A stretch of 64,000 nt of DNA from Hyphomicrobiales bacterium (GTDB lineage Bacteria; Pseudomonadota; Alphaproteobacteria; Rhizobiales; Rhizobiaceae). Shown piece by piece: positions 54,535-63,476 of this stretch (position 1 is its first letter; each line of letters starts with the position of its first letter). Under the pieces are notes generated by a model that worked only from the letters and a program-made list of their open reading frames with translations, had not been told where the DNA came from and did no database searches. Position numbers and translations under genes: made by a program. The stretch covers positions 62,001-126,000 of the forward strand of contig UCIV01000003.1 in assembly GCA_900472575.1 (NCBI GenBank). Reading direction: 5' to 3'.

Positions 54535-54562
54535 AAAGCCGATCCGCTGTTTTATCCAAAGG

Positions 54563-55615
54563 CTACACCTCCAGCACCGCCTGCAACTCACCTACCGGCG
54601 TTGCCCCGGCCATCCGCTTCAACAGCAGCCCCGCCATCAGCCTTCCTGCTTCCGACAGGTCCTCGTAGATCGTCTCGATCCGCGGCCTGACCTGATCGAA
54701 CAGGCCGGATGTCTGTTTTGCCACCAAGCTCACATCGCGGCCGATCTCAAGCCCGAGATCGTGGGTGGCCGACATCACCGCCATGGCCGATACCTCGCCG
54801 CCGCAGATGAAACCGTCCGGCGGGTCGGCTTTCGCCAGCCGCGCCGCCACATGATCGCGCACCGCATCCGCCTTGCTGTCCAGCGTAATGCCGCTCGCGA
54901 TCTCGAAACCGACACCTTCCTCCCGCACTGCCGTCATGAAGCCGTGGCGCATGTGGTGATGGAAGGTGAAGCGTTCGGGCGGCAGGATGATGAACAGCCG
55001 CCGACAGCCCGAGGCGATCAGCTTCTTCGCCGCCTGATAGGTGAAGCGGTAATTGTCGTAATCGACATAAGGATGCGGCGTCGCAAGCTCCGTCCTGCCG
55101 TGACAGACGAAGGGAAAGCCCGCTTCCAGCAGGAATTTCACCCGCTCGTCGGAAGGTTCGGTGCGACTGAACAGGATGCCGTCTGCCATGCGGTTGCGGA
55201 CGATATGGCGGACCGGATCGATCTGCGGCGTATCGGAAAAATGCGGGGTGATGACGAGGTGATAGGGCGTGCCGCGCAATGTCGCCGTCATGCCCCTGAT
55301 CATCGATGTGCCGTAGCCGAGGATTTCCTCATGCGGATCCAGAACGAGGCTGATGACGTTGGTGCGGCCGGTGCGCAGGCGCTGAGCGGCCCGATCGGGC
55401 AGGTAACCGACCTGGGCTGCCGCTGCCTGAACACGCTGGCGGGTTTCTCGGGCAATCAGCGGATCGTCGCCCAGAGCGCGCGACACGGTGGTCACCGCAA
55501 GCCCGGTCAATTCGGCGATCGTCTTCAGCGTCGGCTTTCGGTGGGGGCCGGGAGTTGAAGTCGAAGAGCCAGCCGTGTTCGGTTGGCGTCCGTCCTCTGC
55601 ATCGTCCAGCGGCAT
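54563..55615 (-). CDS. LacI family transcriptional regulator
   Basis: 350 residues. After a 28-residue Pro/Ser-rich leader the helix-turn-helix reads TLKTIAELTGLAVTTVSRALGDDPLIARETRQRVQAAAAQVGYLPDRAAQRLRTGRTNVISLVLD, the LacI DNA-binding and hinge region. A periplasmic-binding-protein-like sensor domain follows. It is divergent from the sugar ABC transporter, whose promoter carries a LacI-type palindrome at 55817, so it is very likely the local regulator. Confidence 0.92.
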   Translation of the reverse strand: MPLDDAEDGRQPNTAGSSTSTPGPHRKPTLKTIAELTGLAVTTVSRALGDDPLIARETRQRVQAAAAQVGYLPDRAAQRLRTGRTNVISLVLDPHEEILGYGTSMIRGMTATLRGTPYHLVITPHFSDTPQIDPVRHIVRNRMADGILFSRTEPSDERVKFLLEAGFPFVCHGRTELATPHPYVDYDNYRFTYQAAKKLIASGCRRLFIILPPERFTFHHHMRHGFMTAVREEGVGFEIASGITLDSKADAVRDHVAARLAKADPPDGFICGGEVSAMAVMSATHDLGLEIGRDVSLVAKQTSGLFDQVRPRIETIYEDLSEAGRLMAGLLLKRMAGATPVGELQAVLEV

Positions 55616-55746
55616 GTCTCATCCTCCATCCGGCGGCTTAACCGCTGCCGGAGCTCCATATATATCGTTGCAAATTCCGTGACGATTTCCAGAATTTTCT
55701 TTCAAGTGGACGAACATTCCTCTGAAAATCGATATTTGTCGAGCCG

Positions 55747-55770
55747 GATCAATACTTTAAAAAATTGATC
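55747..55770. promoter_or_regulatory. Inverted repeat in the lacI-transporter interval
   Basis: GATCAAT and ATTGATC arms 10 bases apart in an AT-rich stretch upstream of the transporter promoter. A second protein-binding site is possible. Confidence 0.3.
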
Positions 55771-55800
55771 ACGAGCAATTCGAAAACCTTCATCCATGGG

Positions 55801-55830
55801 TTGACACTTGCTCGGGTTATAACGTTATAA
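55801..55830 (+). promoter_or_regulatory. Promoter with LacI-type operator for the sugar ABC transporter
   Basis: TTGACA at 55801-55806 and TTATAA at 55825-55830 (18-base spacing) form a recognisable promoter. The perfect palindrome TTATAACGTTATAA (55817-55830), with the central CG usual for LacI-family operators, covers the -10 element. Binding there should block transcription until an inducer is present. Confidence 0.7.
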
Positions 55831-55873
55831 ATTGCCTATCCGGAGAGGAGCCCGGATTTGGAGGAGATCATCA

Positions 55874-57127
55874 ATGAATATTCGTGCCATTACAAAACTG
55901 GCCGCCGGTGCCGCGTTGATCGCGATGACAGCCGGTGCCGCCAAGGCCGCTGAAGTCGAAGTCCTGCACTGGTGGACGTCGGGCGGTGAAGCTGCAGCAC
56001 TCAACGTGCTGAAGGAAAACCTCGCCAAGGAAGGCGTCACCTGGAAGGATATGCCGGTTGCTGGTGGTGCCGGTTCCGCCGCCATGACCGCACTTCGCGC
56101 CCGCGTCACTGCAGGCGATCCGCCGACTGCGGTTCAGCTGCTCGGCTTCGACCTGCGCGACTGGTCGGAAATGGGCGTTGCCGCCAACCTTGACGATCTC
56201 GCCGCCAAGGAAGGCTGGGACAAGGTCATTCCGCCGGCTCTGCAGGAATTCTCCAAATATGACGGTCACTGGGTGGCCGCACCGGTCAACATTCACTCGA
56301 CCAACTGGCTGTGGCTGAACAAGGCCGCACTCGACAAGGCGGGCGGCAAGGTTCCGACCAATATCGACGAGCTGTTCGCGCTGCTCGACAAATTCAAGGC
56401 TAACGGCATCGTCCCGCTCGCCCATGGCGGCGTTCCGTGGCAGGATGGCACGCTCTGGGAAGCCGTGGTTCTTTCCCGCGGTGGCCCGGATTTCTACAAG
56501 AAGGCGGTGCTCGAAGCCGATCCGGAAGCACTTTCCAGCGACACGATGAAGAAGGTCTTCGACGACATGTCGAAACTTCGCACCTATTTCGACCCGAACT
56601 TCTCCGGCCGCGAATGGAACCTGTCGACGGCGCTCGTCATCGAAGGCAAGGCTGGCGCGCAGGAAATGGGCGACTGGTCTAAGGGCGAATGGCTGCGCGC
56701 CAAGAAGGAGCCGGGCAAAGATTTCGTCTGCATCCGCTTCCCCGGCACGCAAGGCTCGGTTCTGTTCAACGCCGACCAGTTCATGATGTTCGATGTGGGC
56801 GGTGATGCCGCCGACGCGCAGATGAAGATGGCGTCCGCCGTCGAAAACCCGGCCTTCCAGATCGCCTTCAACAAGGTGAAGGGTTCGGTTCCGGCCCGTA
56901 CCGACATTCCGGATACGGAATTCGACGATTGCGCCAAGAAGGGCATGAAGGATCTGGCTGAAGCCTCATCCAAGGGCACGCTGATGGGCTCGCTGGCTCA
57001 CGGCTACGCCCAGCCGGCCGCCATCAAGGAAGCCATGCTCGACGTCATCACCCAGCATCTCAATGGTCAGCTCACGACCGATGCCGCGCTAAAGCGTCTG
57101 CCGGAAGCGGTTGCTGCGGCGAAGTAG
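55874..57127 (+). CDS. Sugar ABC transporter substrate-binding protein (glucose/mannose GtsA-like)
   Basis: 417 residues. Signal peptide about 1-23 (ending AAKAAEVE), then [20 protein letters not shown] and [13 protein letters not shown], followed by [26 protein letters not shown] and [19 protein letters not shown]. This is the family-1 binding-protein pattern of glucose/mannose importers such as GtsA. GGAGGAGATCATCA precedes the ATG at 55874. It heads the transporter operon under the LacI-type operator. The exact sugar is not determined by sequence. Confidence 0.88.
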   Translation: MNIRAITKLAAGAALIAMTAGAAKAAEVEVLHWWTSGGEAAALNVLKENLAKEGVTWKDMPVAGGAGSAAMTALRARVTAGDPPTAVQLLGFDLRDWSEMGVAANLDDLAAKEGWDKVIPPALQEFSKYDGHWVAAPVNIHSTNWLWLNKAALDKAGGKVPTNIDELFALLDKFKANGIVPLAHGGVPWQDGTLWEAVVLSRGGPDFYKKAVLEADPEALSSDTMKKVFDDMSKLRTYFDPNFSGREWNLSTALVIEGKAGAQEMGDWSKGEWLRAKKEPGKDFVCIRFPGTQGSVLFNADQFMMFDVGGDAADAQMKMASAVENPAFQIAFNKVKGSVPARTDIPDTEFDDCAKKGMKDLAEASSKGTLMGSLAHGYAQPAAIKEAMLDVITQHLNGQLTTDAALKRLPEAVAAAK

Positions 57128-57147
57128 CAGACAGTACCCCGGCCCAA

Positions 57148-57173
57148 ACCCCTCCCCACAACGGGGAGGGGCT
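57148..57173. repeat. Hairpin after the binding-protein gene
   Basis: CCCCTCCCC and CGGGGAGGGG arms around a short centre, 20 bases after the stop. It may stabilise the upstream mRNA, since permease genes follow. Confidence 0.5.
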
Positions 57174-57224
57174 TAACCCGGCTGCACCCTCTACGCCTCA
57201 ATCGAGCGATGCGGGTGTCACAGG

Positions 57225-57270
57225 TCTTCTCCCCCCTTGTGGGGGAGATGGCTGGCAGGCCAGAGGGGGT
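57225..57270. repeat. RIME-like intergenic palindromic repeat, copy 2
   Basis: Resembles the 52207 unit closely: CTCCCC...GTGGGGGAGATG then GGCAGGCCAGAGGGGGT. Confidence 0.65.
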
Positions 57271-57316
57271 ATCCCGCCGGATGCCTTCAATGTTTCTCTC
57301 CCCATTGGAGACCCCC

Positions 57317-58243
57317 ATGACGACAATCGAACCGATGCCGGTGGTTACCCCCGAACGGCCGCGGAAATCTTTAGGCGACACGCTGCGCAACGGCCTGCCG
57401 AAACTCGTTCTGGCGCCGTCCTTCGCCGTCATACTGATTTTCGTCTACGGCTTCATCCTCTGGACGATCACGCTCTCCTTCACCACATCGCGCATCCTGC
57501 CGGTCTATAAATGGGGCGGGTTCGATGCCTATTTCCGGCTCTGGTCGCAGCCGAACTGGTATGTGGCGATGCAGAACCTCGCTATTTTCGGCATTCTCTA
57601 CATCGCGCTTTGCACCGCAATCGGGCTGTTCATCGCGATCCTGATGGACCAGCGCATCCGCGCCGAGGGCGTGCTCAGACCGATCTTCCTTTATCCGATG
57701 GCGCTCTCCTTCGTCGTCACCGGGACGGCGTGGAAATGGTTCCTCAATCCCGGCCTCGGGCTGGAACACACGATGCGCAATCTCGGCTGGGAGAGCTTTA
57801 CCTTCGACTGGCTGGTCAACCCGAACATGGCGATCTACACCGTCGTCATCGCCGGTGTGTGGCAGGCGTCCGGCTTCATCATGGCGATGTTCCTGGCCGG
57901 CCTTCGCGGCATAGACGGCGAGATCATCAAGGCGGCACAGATCGACGGCGCATCGACTGTTTCCATCTATCGCCGCATCATCATCCCGCTGCTGCGGCCG
58001 ATATTCCTCTCGGCTTTCATCGTGCTCGCACATATGGCGATCAAGTCCTACGACCTCGTCATCGCGCTCACCGGCGGCGGGCCGGGCAATGCCACCGAGC
58101 TGCCGTCCACCTTCATGTATTCCTACACGTTCAACCGAAACCAGATGAATGTCGGCTCGGCCAGCGCCGTGATGATGCTGATGGGCATTACCGCGATCAT
58201 CGTTCCATATCTCTATTCGGAACTGCGGGAGAAGAAGCAATGA
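57317..58243 (+). CDS. Sugar ABC transporter permease, subunit 1
   Basis: 308 residues with six membrane helices. LAPSFAVILIFVYGFILWTITLSFT is the first helix; the EAA loop reads EIIKAAQIDGASTVSIYRRIIIPLLRPIF. The second family mark is DLVIALTGGGPGNATELPSTFMYSYTF. It matches the MalF-like permeases of sugar importers. ATG 57317 follows TTGGAG; upstream in-frame codons run through the palindromic repeat and are unlikely. The stop overlaps the next start (ATGA). Confidence 0.92.
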   Translation: MTTIEPMPVVTPERPRKSLGDTLRNGLPKLVLAPSFAVILIFVYGFILWTITLSFTTSRILPVYKWGGFDAYFRLWSQPNWYVAMQNLAIFGILYIALCTAIGLFIAILMDQRIRAEGVLRPIFLYPMALSFVVTGTAWKWFLNPGLGLEHTMRNLGWESFTFDWLVNPNMAIYTVVIAGVWQASGFIMAMFLAGLRGIDGEIIKAAQIDGASTVSIYRRIIIPLLRPIFLSAFIVLAHMAIKSYDLVIALTGGGPGNATELPSTFMYSYTFNRNQMNVGSASAVMMLMGITAIIVPYLYSELREKKQ

Positions 58244-59121
58244 GCGCCGCACCCGAAACGATCAGCGCCGGCTCGGCGCGTTTCACACGCTATTTCATCT
58301 ATGCCGCGCTGATCATCCTTGCGATCGTCTATCTGCTGCCGCTCTATGTGATGTTGTCGACTTCGCTCAAATCGCTCGACGAAATCCGCGGCGGCGACAT
58401 GCTGGCGCTGCCGACCGATCCTTCGATCGCCGCCTGGACCAAAGCCTGGGGTGAGGCCTGCATCGGGGTCTCCTGCGTCGGCATCAAGGGCTATTTCTGG
58501 AATTCGATCAAGATGGTCGTTCCGGCCGTCATCATCTCGACGCTGCTCGGCGCGCTCAACGGTTACGTGCTGACCAAATGGCGGTTTCCGGGCCACAAGA
58601 TCGTTTTCGGCATGATGCTGTTTGCCTGCTTCATCCCCTTCCAGGCGGTGCTGATCCCGATGGCGCGGCTGCTCGGCCTGATGGGCCTGTCGAACTCGAC
58701 GACCGGGCTCGTCATGGTCCACGTGATCTACGGTCTCGGCTTCACCACGCTGTTTTTCCGCAATTATTACGAAGCCTTTCCGGACGAACTGGTGAAGGCC
58801 GCGATGATCGACGGTGCGGGTTTCTTCAAGATCTTCTGGCGCATTCTTTTGCCCAGTTCGGGGCCGATCATCGTCGTCACGGTCATCTACCAGTTCACCA
58901 ATATCTGGAACGACTTCCTGTTCGGCGTCTCCTTCTCGTCCGGCGAAGCCTCGCCGATGACAGTGGCGCTCAACAACCTCGTTTCGTCTTCCACCGGCGT
59001 GAAGGAATACAATGTCGACATGGCCGCGGCCGTCTTTGCCGCGCTGCCGACATTGTTCGTTTATGTCGTCGCCGGACGCTATTTCGTGCGCGGCCTGATG
59101 GCCGGCGCCGTCAAGGGATAA
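58240..59121 (+). CDS. Sugar ABC transporter permease, subunit 2
   Basis: 293 residues, six helices, MalG-like. YAALIILAIVYLLPLYVMLSTSLKSLDEI begins the protein. The EAA loop is DELVKAAMIDGAGFFKIFWRILLPSSGPIIV, and IWNDFLFGVSFSSG follows. The start overlaps the stop of subunit 1. A CIGVSCVGIKGYFWNSIKM stretch with two cysteines replaces the usual short loop before helix 2; GtsC-type permeases have a similar insert. The ATPase gene begins 6 bases later. Confidence 0.92.
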   Translation: MSAAPETISAGSARFTRYFIYAALIILAIVYLLPLYVMLSTSLKSLDEIRGGDMLALPTDPSIAAWTKAWGEACIGVSCVGIKGYFWNSIKMVVPAVIISTLLGALNGYVLTKWRFPGHKIVFGMMLFACFIPFQAVLIPMARLLGLMGLSNSTTGLVMVHVIYGLGFTTLFFRNYYEAFPDELVKAAMIDGAGFFKIFWRILLPSSGPIIVVTVIYQFTNIWNDFLFGVSFSSGEASPMTVALNNLVSSSTGVKEYNVDMAAAVFAALPTLFVYVVAGRYFVRGLMAGAVKG

Positions 59122-59127
59122 ATCTTC

Positions 59128-60228
59128 ATGAGCTTTCTTCAGATCAAGAACATCCGCAAGAAGATCGGCAGCGTCGAGATCCTCAAGGGTATCGATATCG
59201 AGCTGGAAAAGGGCGGCTTCCTCGTGCTGGTCGGCCCGTCCGGCTGCGGCAAGTCCACGTTGCTCAATGCCATCGCCGGCCTCTTGCCGCCGTCCTCGGG
59301 TGACATCGTTATCGATGGGCAAGTGGTGACCGACCTGCACCCATCGAAGCGCGATATCGCAATGGTCTTCCAGTCCTATGCGCTTTATCCGAACATGACT
59401 GTCGAAGAGAACATCGCCTTTGCGCTGGAAATGCGCGGCGTCGACAAGGCCGAGCGTGCAAAGGCTGTGGCGCAGGTGGCGAAAACCCTGCAGATCGAGC
59501 ATCTCCTGACCCGTCGCCCGAGCCAGCTTTCCGGCGGCCAGCGCCAGCGTGTCGCGATGGGGCGTGCCTTGGTGCGCAAGCCGCGCGTCTTCCTGTTCGA
59601 CGAGCCGCTTTCGAACCTCGATGCAAAGCTGCGCGTCGAAGTGCGTGCCGAGATCAAGGCGCTGCACCAGAATACCCATGCGACGATCGTTTACGTCACC
59701 CACGATCAGATCGAGGCGATGACGCTCGCCACCAAGATCGTCGTGCTGAAGGAAGGCATCGTCCAGCAGGTCGGCACGCCGGCAGAAATCTACAACCGTC
59801 CGGCCAATCTCTTCGTCGCGGATTTCATGGGATCGCCGGCGATGAACATGCTGAAGGGCAGGGCGGTTTCAGGCGGTATCCAGCTGTTCGGCGCCGGTGG
59901 CCAGGGCGTGACCGTCAGGGTTCCGCCTTCGGTCACGACACCGCTCGCCGAGGGGAAGGAGGTCATCGTCGGTCTACGCCCTGAGGCGATTTCCGACGAA
60001 GGCTCTGCCGATGCCGCTGCCTTGGCCAGTGCGCAGATCGATGCGGAGGTCACCATCGTCGAACCGACCGGATCGGATACGTTCGTCACCGGCAAACTCG
60101 ACGGCACGACGTTTACCGGTCGCGCCCGCGCGGAAACCGTTGTCGAACCCGGCCAGGCATTCCGCTTCGTCTTCAATCTCGACAAGGCAGTGGTTTTCGA
60201 TCCCCAAAGCGGGCAGCGGATCGGCTGA
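59128..60228 (+). CDS. Sugar ABC transporter ATP-binding protein (MalK/UgpC family)
   Basis: 366 residues. Walker A GPSGCGKST, Q-loop VFQSYALYPNMTV, signature LSGGQRQRVAMGRALVRKP, Walker B VFLFDEPLSNLD and switch His in IVYVTHDQIEAMTLA. The C-terminal TOBE/MalK regulatory domain (about 240-366) contains GLRPEAISDEG. It is the motor of the importer encoded directly upstream. No further transport gene follows. Confidence 0.95.
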   Translation: MSFLQIKNIRKKIGSVEILKGIDIELEKGGFLVLVGPSGCGKSTLLNAIAGLLPPSSGDIVIDGQVVTDLHPSKRDIAMVFQSYALYPNMTVEENIAFALEMRGVDKAERAKAVAQVAKTLQIEHLLTRRPSQLSGGQRQRVAMGRALVRKPRVFLFDEPLSNLDAKLRVEVRAEIKALHQNTHATIVYVTHDQIEAMTLATKIVVLKEGIVQQVGTPAEIYNRPANLFVADFMGSPAMNMLKGRAVSGGIQLFGAGGQGVTVRVPPSVTTPLAEGKEVIVGLRPEAISDEGSADAAALASAQIDAEVTIVEPTGSDTFVTGKLDGTTFTGRARAETVVEPGQAFRFVFNLDKAVVFDPQSGQRIG

Positions 60229-60472
60229 TCTTCGTCGGGCAGGCTAAGTTCCACACATTTGTCGATTGTCCCGAAACGATACGGCAGACACGTTTTCGCA
60301 ACATTGTGGGGCAACGCACAGCTCAGTTGTTCCAAACACATGTTGGCGCGATCTGCAAAAGCAGTTAGAACCGTTTTGGCTAAGATGTATTAGCGTAGGG
60401 CGGGACGACTGATGATCAGTGACAGCGGGCGGGCTTCTGCCTGCAGCTTTATTATTGGCTTAAGATAGCGGA

Positions 60473-62170
60473 ATGTTTAAGTTTTCGCGTCTTTTCCCCA
60501 CAGCCTCGATCGGCGCCTATCTGATGGCGCTGGTGATTGTCGTCGCCTTGCCGTTGCTGGCTTTTGTCGGTTTTCTTGTCCTGCAACTCGAGGGGCAGGA
60601 ACGCGAAGGACTGGCCAACGAGACCGCCGAGGATGCGCAGCTGATTGCACGCTCCGTCGATCGGGAATTGCAGGACATGGCGACGACGCTTCGCCTTCTG
60701 ATTACCTCGCCGGAGCTTGAAGCCGGTGACCTGAGAGCCTTCCACGACCGCACCCAGCGCAGCCTGCGCTCCAATTCGCTTTATGTCATCGTCGTCGACA
60801 AGGATGGCCAGCAGCGGCTCAACACCCGTTCGCCCTTCGGCGATCCGCTGCCCAGCATGTCGAACATGCCGGCACTGGAATCGGTGCTGAAATCCGGCAT
60901 TACCGAAGTCTCCAGCGTGTTTTACGGCAAGACGAGCAACAAGTGGGTGTTCAACGTTGCAATGCCGCTGCCTGATGCGCTTTCGCATTCCGGTTCTGCG
61001 ATCATCATGACGCAGAATGCCGAAGACATGGAAAAACTGATTTCCATCGAGGGACTTCCTGCAGGCTGGTCGGCTGCGGTCATCGACGGACAGGGGCAGG
61101 TCGTGGCTTCTGGTGGGGCCGCCAGAATAGCATCCGGCAAGCCGTTCGATCCCGATACGCTGAGGTTGATGACCGGCTTCAAGGGCACGATCGAAGATGT
61201 CGAAGGTGATGAGAGGCAGATGTACGGCTATGCCCAGATCACCGGCTGGACATGGAAGGCCGTCGTCTGGGGGCCGATCGCCTCGGCGCAGGAAGGCATC
61301 ATCACCACCTTCAAGCAACTGGTCGCGGGGGGCGTGATCTTTCTCACGCTGGCGGTTCTGTTTGCCTATACGATTGCCCGTCAGCTTCGCACGCCGATCC
61401 GGCAGATCGCCGACATGGCGGACAGGATCGGCAAGGGTGAGATCGTCTCGCCGGTCGAGACGCGTATCACCGAGGCCAATCAGGTGGCGGTCGCGCTGTC
61501 GAATGCGTCCTTCGACCGTAGCGAGGCCGAAGACCGTATCCATCTCATCCTGCATGAACTGGTGCATCGCACGAAGAATATCCTGACGCTGGTGCAGGCG
61601 ATGATGCGCCAGCTCGGCCGTCAGGACACGACCATGCCGGAATTCCAGAAGGCGATCAGCACACGCCTGCACGGGCTTGGAAAATCCATCGAGGCGCTGG
61701 CCAAGGAGCAATGGGCCGGTGTGCGGCTGATGCGCGTCATCGAGATTCATCTTTCGACCTTCGAGGCCGGGGACCGGCTTCTGGTGTCGGGCGAGGATTT
61801 CATGCTCAAGGCCGAGGCGGTCCAGAATCTCGGCCTCGTGCTGCACGAGCTGGCGACCAATTCGGTCAAATATGGCGCACTGTCGGTGCCGCATGGGCGT
61901 GTACGGATTTCGTGGGACGATGTCGCTCCCGACGATGACGGCGAGCCGAAGATCAGGCTTGTCTGGGAAGAAAGCGGTGGGCCGCTGGTTAGCGAGCCTT
62001 CCCGCAAGGGGTTTGGAACGACCATCATCCAGCGCCACGCAGTTGCTGCCTTTGGCGGTCAGGTGGATGTCGAATTCCGCCCGGAAGGCCTTGTCTGGAG
62101 ACTTGTGGCGCCGCGCGCCAATCTGGAGCGCGACGATGCCGTCGACGAGCGGCGCAGTCTGGCAATGTAG
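60473..62170 (+). CDS. HWE-type sensor histidine kinase
   Basis: 565 residues. A first membrane segment (YLMALVIVVALPLLAFVGFLVL) and an extracytoplasmic sensor (about 40-270) precede a second segment near 285-303 and a HAMP-like stretch (RQLRTPIRQIADMADRIGKGE). The kinase core has the HWE H-box ELVHRTKNILTLVQAMMRQ (phospho-His near residue 365), N-box VLHELATNSVKYGAL and the WEE motif (LVWEESGGP). No response regulator gene is in the window, as is usual for orphan HWE kinases of the alphaproteobacterial stress network. The signal is unknown. Confidence 0.9.
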   Translation: MFKFSRLFPTASIGAYLMALVIVVALPLLAFVGFLVLQLEGQEREGLANETAEDAQLIARSVDRELQDMATTLRLLITSPELEAGDLRAFHDRTQRSLRSNSLYVIVVDKDGQQRLNTRSPFGDPLPSMSNMPALESVLKSGITEVSSVFYGKTSNKWVFNVAMPLPDALSHSGSAIIMTQNAEDMEKLISIEGLPAGWSAAVIDGQGQVVASGGAARIASGKPFDPDTLRLMTGFKGTIEDVEGDERQMYGYAQITGWTWKAVVWGPIASAQEGIITTFKQLVAGGVIFLTLAVLFAYTIARQLRTPIRQIADMADRIGKGEIVSPVETRITEANQVAVALSNASFDRSEAEDRIHLILHELVHRTKNILTLVQAMMRQLGRQDTTMPEFQKAISTRLHGLGKSIEALAKEQWAGVRLMRVIEIHLSTFEAGDRLLVSGEDFMLKAEAVQNLGLVLHELATNSVKYGALSVPHGRVRISWDDVAPDDDGEPKIRLVWEESGGPLVSEPSRKGFGTTIIQRHAVAAFGGQVDVEFRPEGLVWRLVAPRANLERDDAVDERRSLAM

Positions 62171-62207
62171 TTCGACGTGATTTGATCGGTTCGCGCAGGA
62201 ACGAAGC

Positions 62208-63275
62208 GTGGTTCGCGTCGTTTTAGCGCTCATGGATCTGTCGCTCAAAACAATCGAAATCGACGCCGCTTCGCTCAAAGCCATCGGGCTTACCTATGTC
62301 AGCGATACGGAGCCGGGCATTCGCCGATTAAAGCGTGGCAAGGGCTTTTGCTACAAGCTGCCGGACGGATTGCTTCTGACTGATGAAGACGACCGGCTCC
62401 GTATCTCGGCGCTGGGGCTTCCTCCGGCCTATGACAATGTCTGGATCTGCATGGATCCGCAGGGACATCTGCAGGCGACGGGTTACGATTCCCGGGGGCG
62501 AAAGCAGTATCGGTATCATGCCGACTGGCAGAGCTTTCGCAGCGAGCAGAAGTTCGATCAGTTGGCCCGGTTCGGTGAGGCTTTGCCGCGCATTCGCCGC
62601 AAGGTGAAGCGCGATCTTGCGCTCGGTCTCGACAAGTCCGATTGCGTGCTGGCCGCCCTCGTGGCGCTGATGGATGTGACGCATCTGCGCGTCGGCAACA
62701 AAGCCTATGCCAAGGAAAACCGTACCTATGGGGCAACGACGCTTCTGAAACGTCACATGATCCTGTCCGGCGACGGTGTGCTTTTGAAATTCACGGCCAA
62801 GGGCGGCAAGCGCGTGCAGCACACGCTCAAACATCCACGACTGCAGCGTATTCTTGAAGAGATCGCCGACCTTCCCGGTCGCCAGCTGTTTTCATTTCCA
62901 GACGAGCACGGCACCGCCCGCCCGGTCGATTCCGGCAGGCTCAATGCCTATCTCGCCAAGGCTGCCGGCTTTCCGGTTTCGGCCAAGACCTTTCGCACCT
63001 GGGGTGGCAGCTTGGCTGCCTTCATGACGGCATGGACGATCGTGGAGGAAGAGGGCAAGCGGCCGAAGATAAAGGCGTTGACCAAAGCCGCTTCGGATGC
63101 GCTGCAGAACACGCCCGCCGTCTGCCGCTCAAGCTATATCCATCCGAGCATTCTCGATCTTGCCGAGGATGATGCGCCATTGCGTCGGATCATGGAGACG
63201 GGGAAAACATCCAAGTCTCCGCGCGGATTGCGGATGAACGAGGCGCGTTTACTGGCATTTTTGAAGGAAGGGTAA
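62208..63275 (+). CDS. DNA topoisomerase IB (poxvirus/bacterial type)
   Basis: 355 residues from a GTG at 62208 behind AGGAACGAAG; ATG 62232 would shorten it by eight. It relaxes supercoils by a transient 3'-phosphotyrosyl bond. Landmarks are GIRRLKRGKGFCYK, RVGNKAYAKENRTYGATTLLKRHM with the first arginine, FTAKGGKRVQH with the lysine, FRTWGGSLAAF, and the nucleophile tyrosine in CRSSYIHPSIL near residue 310. Bacterial members are often accessory and transferable. It lies 38 bases after the HWE kinase. Confidence 0.9.
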   Translation: MVRVVLALMDLSLKTIEIDAASLKAIGLTYVSDTEPGIRRLKRGKGFCYKLPDGLLLTDEDDRLRISALGLPPAYDNVWICMDPQGHLQATGYDSRGRKQYRYHADWQSFRSEQKFDQLARFGEALPRIRRKVKRDLALGLDKSDCVLAALVALMDVTHLRVGNKAYAKENRTYGATTLLKRHMILSGDGVLLKFTAKGGKRVQHTLKHPRLQRILEEIADLPGRQLFSFPDEHGTARPVDSGRLNAYLAKAAGFPVSAKTFRTWGGSLAAFMTAWTIVEEEGKRPKIKALTKAASDALQNTPAVCRSSYIHPSILDLAEDDAPLRRIMETGKTSKSPRGLRMNEARLLAFLKEG

Positions 63276-63403
63276 GGCCGGGTGGTGCTGGATTGCAGTG
63301 AAGCTCTTGCGCTCGTCCAGTTGCCCCTCGCTCTCTCCCCGCGCGTGGCGAAATGACGTTCCTGATATCGGCGGTAGGGAGAGCCGGCGCCGGTGCGGCA
63401 TGT

Positions 63404-63455
63404 TCCTTCCCCCCGCAAGCGGGGAGAAGGTGGCAGCAGCCGGATGAGGGGCCTC
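63404..63455. repeat. Palindromic intergenic repeat between topoisomerase IB and the PfpI gene
   Basis: CCTTCCCCCCGC-AA-GCGGGGAGAAGG hairpin followed by TGGCAGCAGCCGGATGAGGGG. A distinct family member compared with the 52207/57225 units. Confidence 0.55.
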
Positions 63456-63476
63456 CACCAGATCGAAGTAGGGCAA

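Noticed and set aside
58213..59703. 496-codon minus-strand frame opposite the sugar permease and ATPase genes
   Set aside because: Rich in Arg, His, Asp and Gln in the manner of antisense frames; the plus strand encodes clear transporter subunits.
60452..62284. 610-codon minus-strand frame opposite the HWE kinase
   Set aside because: Antisense shadow without domains; the kinase motifs on the plus strand are unambiguous.
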